In this document: positions 19,301 through 25,241 of the stretch, piece after piece
Layout: each line of letters begins with the position of its first letter
How positions within the stretch are numbered: position 1 is the first letter of the stretch
Source of the DNA: Myxococcales bacterium
GTDB lineage: Bacteria; Myxococcota; Myxococcia; Myxococcales; Myxococcaceae
Length of the DNA: 64,000 nt
Assembly: GCA_020846875.1 (NCBI GenBank)
Contig: JADLDB010000042.1
Location: forward strand, 1-64,000
Direction of reading: 5' to 3'
Notes under the pieces: generated by a model
Database searches by the model: none
What the model was told of the DNA's origin: nothing
The model's input: the letters and a program-made list of their open reading frames with translations, nothing else
Program-made: the position numbers and the translations under genes

Positions 19301-19352
19301 CGGCGTCACCGCCGGCACCATGCGCACCTTCTCCGCCTCGAGCTCAGGTTAA
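16344..19352 (+). CDS. U32-family peptidase / RlhA-like protein with long linker
   Basis: 1002 aa. It starts with the U32 signature LPEILAPAGD and AGADAVYFGL. The cysteine set C..SGQC...NRGQCAQSC (about residues 172-200) is that of the RlhA/TrhP-type proteins that hydroxylate RNA bases. A DUF3656-like middle region follows, and the C-terminal part (HCVYAH...CGRPCERH...WACRNTVF) has further conserved Cys/His. Between these, about residues 600-720 form a low-complexity linker holding two 19-residue repeats (ERSAVGAGSNEARPHDCLH, then ERSAAGARSKDARPHHLRS). The family was annotated as peptidase; the hydroxylase role is known for E. coli RlhA and inferred here. The stop is 9 nt before the chorismate mutase start, so the two are probably one operon. 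Confidence 0.88.
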   Translation: MQRRLPEILAPAGDADSLAAALAAGADAVYFGLDEGLNARARATNFSAETLPATVDQIHRAGARAYVTLNTLVFEHELPVLERLLRACAQAGVDAVIVQDPAVALISRALAPTMEVHASTQMTISSPEGAEFARQLGVTRVVVPRELSVSEIRTFAAGTPLELEVFIHGALCMSWSGQCLTSEAWGGRSANRGQCAQSCRLPYELVIDGAVRPLGDVEYLLSPLDLAGARAVAELADIGVASLKIEGRLKGPHYVLTAVEGYRRWREAIARKQDTTREAQRSLQQDLGRMAVAYSRGFSDGFLAGSDHQDLVEGRFPKHRGALLGVVVELNGASVRVQRAERRPSGGVALGNGALPLGEVKSPLPVIGDASAADARGVPPELPELIPGCGVGFDTGRPEAEEPGGPLFGVEPAPDGWWLRFGRPGPDLSQVKPGHAVYLSADPRLTADTKAAVEEGTRGVQGRLGVRLIVRGKEGEPLTARLEALGPAGRSAAVEGRTEERLARASGGGLEIALLSSKLGAFGGTPFRLEEVELSALGPGLHVPVSTLKALRRPLVEALEARVLGAARHAVAPADVTAQVIAEARARHEAKSAQASATSPAYARPTGPGAALALHPVAQQDRQRGSTPERSAVGAGSNEARPHDCLHERSAAGARSKDARPHHLRSAPRELRVGGTSDEAHRQDSFHAPTPGSESVLSPQHHPSASKPSTPPAEPALVPLVRSAAQLEAVIGLGLPEVELDWMELNGLATAVSRAREAGLRVTVATTRVQKPGETGVDERLSKLKPDGVLVRHWGGLAHYSRQPTAVRPLVHGDFSLNVTNSVTAHHLLALGCDTITAAHDLDEVQLHALLAHTPAGRFTVTVHHHIATFHTEHCVYAHTLSHGRDFRTCGRPCERHQVALKDRQGREHPVVVDWACRNTVFNAQAQSAVRAVPRLLKAGVRRFRAEFVWEDEATCAQVLSSWRALLAGQLTASELTRTVEAHEQFGVTAGTMRTFSASSSG

Positions 19353-19361
19353 GGAGCGGCG

Positions 19362-19673
19362 ATGACGGACGAGCTGGCCCGCCTGCGGGCGAAGATCGAC
19401 GAACTGGACGAGCGGCTCCTCCGGGTGCTGGCCGAGCGCGCCAGGGTGGTCCGCCGGCTGTGGGCGTGGAAGCAGCGACAAGGCCTGGCGCGCGTCGATC
19501 GCGTCCGGGAGCGCGCCCTCCGCCGGCGCCTGCTCCGCCGCGCCGAGGAGCTTGACCTGAATCGGGCCTCCGTCGCGCAGGTACTGGCGGCGGTCGTCGG
19601 CAGCGATCTCACCCGCGCCCGGTCCCCTCGGCCGCCGGCCAGCCCACGCGGGAAGCTTCCCCTGGGGCCGTAG
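19362..19673 (+). CDS. Chorismate mutase, AroQ type
   Basis: 103 aa. Converts chorismate to prephenate at the entry to Phe/Tyr synthesis. All-helical AroQ fold with the catalytic residues of the E. coli P-protein mutase domain conserved at a constant offset of two: R9, R26, K37, D46, R49 and E50 (LRAKIDELDERLL, AERARVV, WKQRQ, VDRVRE). It is monofunctional, with no prephenate dehydratase or dehydrogenase domain. An AGGAG site sits in the 9-nt spacer after the U32 gene, pointing to co-transcription. The C-terminal 15 residues are Pro/Arg-rich and not part of the fold. Confidence 0.88.
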   Translation: MTDELARLRAKIDELDERLLRVLAERARVVRRLWAWKQRQGLARVDRVRERALRRRLLRRAEELDLNRASVAQVLAAVVGSDLTRARSPRPPASPRGKLPLGP

Positions 19674-19744
19674 GCCCGGAGATCAGCTGTTGCGGAAACG
19701 CGACGTCCGGGTGAGAAGCGGAGCACCCGAAAAAAGGAGCCCTC

Positions 19745-20008
19745 ATGTCCAACGGCCACCACCTCCACCTGCTCCCCGATGCGCTCTACCCCTTCGACGC
19801 GCGCGGCATCGCCAAGCGCTTCCGCCACGCTGCCATCTTCGGCGCGCTCGACGCGCTGACGCCCGGCGAGACGATGCGCTTCTGCAATGATCACGATCCG
19901 CTCCCCCTGCTCGACCAGCTCACCAAGCGCTACGGCGAGGCGGTGGAGATCGCCTACGTCGAGCGCGCGCCGGGCGCGATCGTCATCGACTTCAAGAAGC
20001 GCGGCTGA
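19745..20008 (+). CDS. DUF2249-family small protein
   Basis: 87 aa. It matches the DUF2249 pattern: an LYPFDARGIAKRFRHAAIFGAL start, then LTPGETMRFCNDHDPLPLLDQL, where ND..P.PL is the family hallmark. The biochemical role is unknown. Relatives often accompany nitrogen-oxide, haem or redox genes, but no such neighbour is visible here. An AGGAG site lies 6 nt before ATG 19745. A 6-bp hairpin (CGGGTG/CACCCG, 19708-19729) stands just upstream of the ribosome site. The 3' end overlaps the convergent PEP-enzyme gene by 17 nt. Confidence 0.8.
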   Translation: MSNGHHLHLLPDALYPFDARGIAKRFRHAAIFGALDALTPGETMRFCNDHDPLPLLDQLTKRYGEAVEIAYVERAPGAIVIDFKKRG

Positions 20009-22538
20009 CGCTCGGCGCGCCGGGTGCAGGCCGTGGGGCGCTCCGGTGCACCCTGCCGGTGTTCCCATCCACGACGACCTCCTCGCCGTTTCGCAACGTC
20101 GTGGTGGCGGCCTCCGTACCCAGCACCGCGGGGATTCCGTACTCTCGGGCGACTATCGCCGCGTGGGACAAGGCCCCGCCCGTGTTCGACACCACCGCCG
20201 CCGCCAGGGCAAAGAGCGGGGTCCAGGTCGGATCGGTGTAGGGGCAGACGAGGATCTCCCCCAGCTTCAGGCTGCCGAAGTCAGCCGCCGAGTGGACGAG
20301 GCGCACCGGGCCCCTGGCAACCCCCGGGCTGCCGGCCGTGCCGTTCAACCCTTCCCCGCTGACGACCTCCGGCGGAGGACGCTGGGTGCGCCAGACCTGC
20401 ACGGCCAGCTCCCGGCGGGCTCGGCGGCGCCCCACCCGGCGGCGCAGCTCGGCGACGTCGAGCTGCCCGGCGCTCAGGGCGTCGAGCTCCGAGAGCCGGG
20501 CGAAGGTGACGTGATCCACGGCGCCCAGGAGCCCGCGCTCGACGAGGCGGCGGCCCAGCTCCCGCACCGCCCGCCGGGCCACGCCATACGCTTCCTCAAT
20601 GGCGTACAGGCTGGCCTCTCGGCCGACGTGGGCCGCGCGGTACGTCGAGAGCACCCGCTCGAAGTGCCCACGAAGGAAGCGAGGCAGGCCCGCCTGGATG
20701 CCGGTCACCAGGTCCTCGAAGCGCTGCGCGCCGGCGCGTGTCCGCTCGGGAGCGGCACCAGACTGGCCGGCGCGGACGATCGACCGCACCGCGAGGTGCA
20801 CGCCCGATGGGTCCTCCGCCCAGGAGCGGGTCGCGAACGGGAGGTACGCGACCTCCGTGCGCGCGCCATGCTCCTGTAAGAAGCGGTCGACCGCGCTCAG
20901 GAAGCCGGGCCCTTCGCCCACGGCAGCCAGCGCCCGCTCGGACGGCAGCGCCCCTTCACCCTCGTACAACGCGCGCAGCGCCGGCTGGGCCAGCACCCGG
21001 TCGGCGAGCTCCTGCAGCCCGTGCTCGATGTCGACGGTCCTGTAGCGCAGCCCACCCAACCAGGCGAAGGGGTCGACGCGCTGCCCGGCGAGCCGCGCCA
21101 GCACCGTCAGCCAGGCCCCCCACAGCGCGCTGGGCAGGATGATCTCGGCGAAGCGCACCCGCGCGACACCGTACCCGGCCTCGAGGGCGCGGCGGGCATG
21201 GCCAAGCAGCGCGTCGTCTCGCAGCTGACCCACCTCGAGCTCTCGCAGCGCCGCGATCTCGCCGCCCAGCTCGCGCAGCCGCGCGTTCCAGCGCTCCGGC
21301 CGGCTGCGGAGAGCAACCCTCAGCGCGCCCGGCATCCGCCACATGCCGACCCCGAAGCGGGGGCCCACCGGGAAGGCCCGGAAGACTCCGTCGTCGTCCA
21401 TGCGGAGGATGTCCGACGCCGGAGGAAAGCGGACCCCCACGTCGCGGGCCATCGCCAGGAGCTGCTCGTACCCCCGCTGCAGGGGCTCCTCGTCCAGCGG
21501 CACCGGCGGCGACGGGTAGTGCTCCAGCACATCATCCAGCATGCGCCGCTGGCTGCGGCTGAGGCTGCCCCGGCGCGGCGCGTGCGTCGTGACCGGACGG
21601 GATTGCAGCAGGTGGACCTGCCCCTTGGCCCAGGCGAACTCGATGTCCTGCGCGACGCCCTCGTCGGCTTCGATCCGCTTCGCCAACCGGTACAGCTCCA
21701 GGAGGGCCGCCTCGGGCAGACAGGGCCGGGCGCGGTGCTCAGCGGGGACCGCCTCGGTGCGCACGCCGCCGGGGCACGCGACGACGCGGCGCTCCTTGCT
21801 GCCCAGCGTCTGCGCCACCACCCGGCCGTCGTCGCGCGCCAGCCGCCATTGATCGGGCGTGACCCACCCCGACACGATGGCCTCGCCCAGCCCATAGGCC
21901 GCGTTGACCACCATCTCGTCGGCGCCGCCGACCGGATCGACGGTGAAGAGGACCCCCGCCGCCTCGGGCTCGATCATCCGCTGTACGACTACCGCCAGCG
22001 ACACCTCCTCATGGGAGAAGCCCTGGCGGACCCGGTAGGCGATCGCCCGCGACGTCCACAGCGACGACCAGCAGCGGCGGATCGCCTGCAGCAGCGCCGC
22101 GGCCTCCGTCACCCCCAGCACGGTCTCCTGCTGCCCGGCGAAGCTGGCGTCAGGCAGATCCTCGGCGGTGGCCGACGACCGCACCGCCACCGGGCCCCGG
22201 CCGAGCCCCTGCCAGGCGTCGACGATGGCGCGCTCCAGCTCGCCAGGGACGGGCACGGCTTCGAAGGCGGCCCGGATCTCGGCCGACGCCTCCTCGCAGG
22301 CCACCGGCTCACCCCTGCCGACGGCTTCGCCCGCCAGCACCCGCGCCAGCAAGCAGTCCAGGCGCCCCTCGCTGACGAAGCGCCGGTACACCGCCGCGGT
22401 GATCACGAAGCCCTCCGGCAGCGGGTAGCCGTCGCGCAGCCGCTGGCCAAGGCTGGCCGCCTTGCCGCCCACCCGGGAGACGTCTGTTCGGCCCACGTGG
22501 GTCAGCCCCACGATCTCCACCGCCTCCTCGGCGCTCAT
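19992..22538 (-). CDS. PEP-utilising enzyme, rifampin-phosphotransferase-like
   Basis: 848 aa in three parts. An N-terminal ATP-grasp domain carries VGGKAASLGQRL (K26) and AVRSSATAEDLPDASFAGQQ. A long helical middle domain covers about 320-720. A C-terminal swivelling phosphohistidine domain has ALSHAAIVAREYGIPAVLGT with H792. This order and length match rifampin phosphotransferases (about 865 aa) better than PEP synthase or PPDK, which end in a PEP-binding TIM barrel that is absent here. The true substrate, which binds the middle domain, cannot be told from sequence. Start: Met at 22538 has AAGGTGG close upstream; ATGs at 22577 and 22580 lie inside the operator and add residues outside the fold. 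Divergent from tetR, so probably repressed by it. Confidence 0.75.
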   Translation of the reverse strand: MSAEEAVEIVGLTHVGRTDVSRVGGKAASLGQRLRDGYPLPEGFVITAAVYRRFVSEGRLDCLLARVLAGEAVGRGEPVACEEASAEIRAAFEAVPVPGELERAIVDAWQGLGRGPVAVRSSATAEDLPDASFAGQQETVLGVTEAAALLQAIRRCWSSLWTSRAIAYRVRQGFSHEEVSLAVVVQRMIEPEAAGVLFTVDPVGGADEMVVNAAYGLGEAIVSGWVTPDQWRLARDDGRVVAQTLGSKERRVVACPGGVRTEAVPAEHRARPCLPEAALLELYRLAKRIEADEGVAQDIEFAWAKGQVHLLQSRPVTTHAPRRGSLSRSQRRMLDDVLEHYPSPPVPLDEEPLQRGYEQLLAMARDVGVRFPPASDILRMDDDGVFRAFPVGPRFGVGMWRMPGALRVALRSRPERWNARLRELGGEIAALRELEVGQLRDDALLGHARRALEAGYGVARVRFAEIILPSALWGAWLTVLARLAGQRVDPFAWLGGLRYRTVDIEHGLQELADRVLAQPALRALYEGEGALPSERALAAVGEGPGFLSAVDRFLQEHGARTEVAYLPFATRSWAEDPSGVHLAVRSIVRAGQSGAAPERTRAGAQRFEDLVTGIQAGLPRFLRGHFERVLSTYRAAHVGREASLYAIEEAYGVARRAVRELGRRLVERGLLGAVDHVTFARLSELDALSAGQLDVAELRRRVGRRRARRELAVQVWRTQRPPPEVVSGEGLNGTAGSPGVARGPVRLVHSAADFGSLKLGEILVCPYTDPTWTPLFALAAAVVSNTGGALSHAAIVAREYGIPAVLGTEAATTTLRNGEEVVVDGNTGRVHRSAPRPAPGAPSVSRAS

Positions 22539-22565
22539 CTCCACCTTCTTGACACGACCTGAGAA

Positions 22566-22590
22566 TTCATGACACATCATATGTCATGAA
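22566..22590. promoter_or_regulatory. Probable TetR operator
   Basis: Perfect inverted repeat TTCATGACA-N7-TGTCATGAA in the gap between the divergent PEP-enzyme and tetR genes. The right arm contains the tetR start codon (ATG 22586). A repressor bound here would cover both transcription starts. Confidence 0.75.
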
Positions 22591-23200
22591 ACGGAAGGGA
22601 CGTCCAGCGCGCCGCTACCAGAGCCCGCTGCGCGCACGCCAAGCCGCGCAGACGCGGCGCTCCATCCTGGAGGCGCTGGTCGAGCAGGTCGGCCGCGTGC
22701 GCCCCGGGGAGTACAGCCTGGCGGAGGTCGCCCAGCGCGCCGGGGTGTCGCTGCGCACGCTGTACCGGCACTTCGGCAGCCGGGAGGCCCTGGCTGCGGC
22801 GCTGGGCGAGGTGCTGGCCGAGCGAGCCATTCCTCCGCTGCCGGACACGCCCGAGGGGCTGGGCGCCTACCCCGAGGCGCTGTTCGCCGTGTTTGACGCG
22901 CACGCGCCCTGGGTGGAGGCGATGCTCAAGGTCGGCGGCGCTCATGAGGTCCGCGCGGCGGGCAAGCCCCGGCGGATCGCTGCGTTCCGCGCCTGCCTGG
23001 GTCCGCTCCTCGACGGCCTTCCAGAGGAGGAGGCCCGCAGGGCCATGGCCGTCATCAAGCAGCTCATCAGCGCCGAGGCCTGGCGCGCGATGCGCAATGA
23101 CTTCGGGATGGACGGCCCGGCGGCTGGGAGCGCCGTGGGCTGGGCGGTGAAGACGCTGTTGGCGGACCTGCGACGGTCCAGGGAGCGGTCATGCAAATAA
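22586..23200 (+). CDS. TetR-family transcriptional regulator
   Basis: 204 aa. The N-terminal TetR helix-turn-helix lies at about residues 22-68: RRSILEALVEQVG, then YSLAEVAQRAGVSLRTLYRHFGSREALAAAL. The C-terminal ligand-binding domain is helical and variable; no ligand is predicted. The only suitable start, ATG 22586, lies inside a 25-bp palindrome, so the mRNA may have little or no leader and the protein is probably autorepressed. It overlaps the methyltransferase gene by 10 nt, so the two are translationally coupled and form one unit facing the PEP-enzyme gene. Confidence 0.9.
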   Translation: MKRKGRPARRYQSPLRARQAAQTRRSILEALVEQVGRVRPGEYSLAEVAQRAGVSLRTLYRHFGSREALAAALGEVLAERAIPPLPDTPEGLGAYPEALFAVFDAHAPWVEAMLKVGGAHEVRAAGKPRRIAAFRACLGPLLDGLPEEEARRAMAVIKQLISAEAWRAMRNDFGMDGPAAGSAVGWAVKTLLADLRRSRERSCK

Positions 23201-24156
23201 GAGCGGATGCGACGGATCTGTTGGGCATCGCGGCAGCGGTCGATGCAGCCTCTCGGGCAGGCGTCTTCACGGACCTGCTGGCGAACGGCGCCGTGGGGTC
23301 AGCGGCCCTGTGCGAGCGCCTGGGGCTCAGCGCGCGGGGCTTCGGCGCCGTGGCCGAGGTCCTGCTCTCGCTGGGGCTGTTGACACGAGATGCGCAGGGG
23401 CGCTGGTCGGTCGGCGCGGAGGCGGCGGCGCTGGAGCAGCGCATGCCGGGCGCCGTGTCCCTGGCCGGGACGCTCTTCGCCGGAGCACCTTCGCTGCTCG
23501 AGACGGGCGCGCCGGTGATCGTGATGGACGGGGCTGGAGCCGAGCGCGCCGCCGTCTACAGCCAGGCAGTCTCGGGGCTCGCCGGGCTCTTCCAGGGCGC
23601 GGCAGGGGCCTTCGCCGAGCAGCTCGGGCCGGTGGCGGGGGCGATCCTCGACGTCGGCTGCGGCTCGGGGATCTGGAGCCTCGCCGTGGCCCGCCGCAGC
23701 CCGTCCGCCTCCGTGACGGGGCTCGATCTCCCGGGCGTCGCCGAGGTGTTCCTCCGGCACGCGGCCGACGCCGGCCTCGCGGATCGCGCCCGCGCCTGGT
23801 CCGAAGACGCCCACTCCTTCGCCTTCCCCCGGGCGGAGTTCGACCTGGTCATCCTGGCCAACGTCCTTCGTCTGGAGCCGGCAGCGCGGGCCGCGAGCCT
23901 CGTGGCACGGGCGGGGAGCGCGGTGAAGCCCGGCGGGAGGCTGGTCATCATCGACGCCCTCGCCGAGGGTACCTCCGAGAAGGACGTGGCGCGCGCCGTC
24001 TATGGCCTGCACCTGGCCCTGCGCACCACGCACGGCACCGTGCATGCGCCAAGCTCGATCGCCGCCTGGCTGCAGACGGCCGGCTTCCCTTCGATCTCGC
24101 GGCTGGACTTCGGCCATCACCCCGGGGCCGTCGCCGCCATCATCGGCCGGCGCTGA
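23191..24156 (+). CDS. SAM-dependent methyltransferase, plant-type O-methyltransferase family
   Basis: 321 aa. Residues about 1-90 form a winged-helix dimerisation domain (AALCERLGLSARGFGAVAEVLLSLGLL) typical of class-II O-methyltransferases of secondary metabolism. The SAM-binding motif ILDVGCGSGIWSLAVA lies at 152-167, with motif GLDLPGV and a later GGRLVIIDAL. The usual catalytic His is not obvious: the position after VILANVLRLEP lacks the common LH. Its start overlaps the tetR stop. The acceptor is unknown. With a PEP-dependent phosphotransferase-like enzyme across the operator, modification of a small hydrophobic metabolite or drug is a reasonable guess, but inference only. Confidence 0.8.
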   Translation: MQIRADATDLLGIAAAVDAASRAGVFTDLLANGAVGSAALCERLGLSARGFGAVAEVLLSLGLLTRDAQGRWSVGAEAAALEQRMPGAVSLAGTLFAGAPSLLETGAPVIVMDGAGAERAAVYSQAVSGLAGLFQGAAGAFAEQLGPVAGAILDVGCGSGIWSLAVARRSPSASVTGLDLPGVAEVFLRHAADAGLADRARAWSEDAHSFAFPRAEFDLVILANVLRLEPAARAASLVARAGSAVKPGGRLVIIDALAEGTSEKDVARAVYGLHLALRTTHGTVHAPSSIAAWLQTAGFPSISRLDFGHHPGAVAAIIGRR

Positions 24157-24258
24157 CGCAGACCGCTCACCCGAAGAGTTCACCTGGGTGGAGCCCGGAG
24201 CGCGCTGCACGTCGGCCGGAGGTCGAGCAGCGAGGAGGGAGCGAGCTGGTGGGCAAAG

Positions 24259-24684
24259 TCAGCGCGCCCCGCGCCGCCGGCCGGGGCTCCGCGTGGCCTG
24301 CGCGCCATCGAGCCACCGCCCGAAGCCCTCCACCGTCTTCCAGAAGTCGGCGATCGCCCGTTCTCCCTCGGCCGTGAGCTGCGTGCCCCCGCCCGAGGCC
24401 CCGCCCGCTTCCCTGTGCACCAGCGGCCGCGGCGCGAGCCGGTTCATGTCCTCCACCAGCTTCCAGGCGTGCCGGTAGCCCATCTCCATCGACTTCGACG
24501 CGGCAAGGATGGAGCCGTACTCCCGAATCCGCTCCAGCAGCACCACGCGGCCCCACCCCAGGTACGCCTCGCCGTCCTTCTCGATCCACACCCGCCCCAC
24601 CACGCGGTAGCCGGTCCGCTCGCGCCCGCGCGGGACCGCTGTTCCTCGAACTTGCCGGCCCTTGGGTCGTGAGTGAGTCCCCAT
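24259..24684 (-). CDS. ModE-type molybdenum-responsive regulator, DNA-binding domain only
   Basis: 141 aa. The winged helix matches the ModE N-terminal domain: GSILAASKSMEMGYRHAWKL, VEDMNRLAPRPLV, then GGASGGGTQLTAEG, where the glycine-rich wing is diagnostic. The C-terminal Mop/molybdate-binding domains of E. coli ModE (262 aa) are missing, so oxyanion sensing must be done by another part or partner. It is divergent from a lipoprotein-receptor operon whose promoter carries a ModE-type palindrome 47 nt from this start codon. ATG 24684 was chosen; the first 25 residues are basic and outside the fold. Its stop faces the methyltransferase gene across 102 nt in which no feature was seen. Confidence 0.85.
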   Translation of the reverse strand: MGTHSRPKGRQVRGTAVPRGRERTGYRVVGRVWIEKDGEAYLGWGRVVLLERIREYGSILAASKSMEMGYRHAWKLVEDMNRLAPRPLVHREAGGASGGGTQLTAEGERAIADFWKTVEGFGRWLDGAQATRSPGRRRGAR

Positions 24685-24723
24685 GGGTCCACCATACCCG
24701 GCGGAGCCCGCGCACGCGAACGC

Positions 24724-24758
24724 TTGACAGTTCGTTATTCCCAGATAGGAATAACGAA
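24724..24758 (+). promoter_or_regulatory. ModE box over a sigma70-type promoter
   Basis: Perfect 11-bp inverted repeat TTCGTTATTCC (24731-24741) and GGAATAACGAA (24748-24758), six bases apart. It fits the known ModE operator form CGTTAT...N...ATAACG. A consensus -35 TTGACA lies at 24724-24729, with a plausible -10 (TAGGAA, 24746-24751) inside the right half of the palindrome, so binding would block RNA polymerase. The start codon of the lipoprotein gene follows 2 nt later, so the leader is very short. Confidence 0.85.
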
Positions 24759-24759
24759 C

Positions 24760-25239
24760 ATGACAACGACGCGACTCCTGCCCCTGCTCGCAGCGCTTCT
24801 GCTCCTCGCCTGTGGACCCGCCTCGCCCGACATGGACGGCGGCGCCGAGCGTGACGCGGGCCTCGCGGACGGAGGTGTCACCGACGCGGGCACGGGCCTC
24901 ACGGTCGAGGTCGGCTACCTGGGGGGCGCGCAGCAGGTCGCGCTGGGCTCGCTACCCACCACCTCCATCGCCGGGAAGACGGTCGTCGCGCTCGACCAGG
25001 TCGTCTACGGCGCCTTCCCTGCCGCGCAAGGGACCGCCTTCACCGTCAGCTTCCGCGCGTCTGACGGCTTCGACCCCGCGAGCCGCTCCAACTGCATGTC
25101 CCTCCTCCCGCTGAGCAGCACCCTGTTGCCGCGCGGAGGCATCGACCCGCTCACCCGCAACCTCACCTGGGACGACGCGCTCGGGTACCCCGGCTGCCTC
25201 TACGTCCGCGACCTCGCGACCTTGACGCTGACGCCCTGA
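24760..25239 (+). CDS. Small lipoprotein, first gene of ModE-box operon
   Basis: 159 aa. The lipoprotein signal peptide ends at LLLLAC with the lipidated Cys at 18, followed by an Asp/Gly/Ala-rich spacer (to about residue 46). The remaining 110 residues look like a compact beta domain (LTVEVGYLGGAQQVALGSL, IAGKTVVALDQVVYGAF, two Cys in SRSNCMS and YPGCLYV that could pair). The family is not recognised; a few blocks recall the sulfite-oxidase-fold protein encoded two genes downstream. ATG 24760 was taken as the signal-peptide start. It lies directly behind the ModE box and is followed after 2 nt by the TonB receptor, so it probably acts with that receptor at the outer membrane. Confidence 0.7.
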   Translation: MTTTRLLPLLAALLLLACGPASPDMDGGAERDAGLADGGVTDAGTGLTVEVGYLGGAQQVALGSLPTTSIAGKTVVALDQVVYGAFPAAQGTAFTVSFRASDGFDPASRSNCMSLLPLSSTLLPRGGIDPLTRNLTWDDALGYPGCLYVRDLATLTLTP

Positions 25240-25241
25240 AG

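Noticed and set aside
19708-19729. Hairpin CGGGTG/CACCCG as a terminator of chorismate mutase
   Set aside because: It is followed by a run of A, not T, on the coding strand; more likely a leader hairpin.
22539-22580. Upstream ATG starts for the PEP-utilising enzyme
   Set aside because: They lie in the TetR operator and add residues outside the conserved N-terminus.
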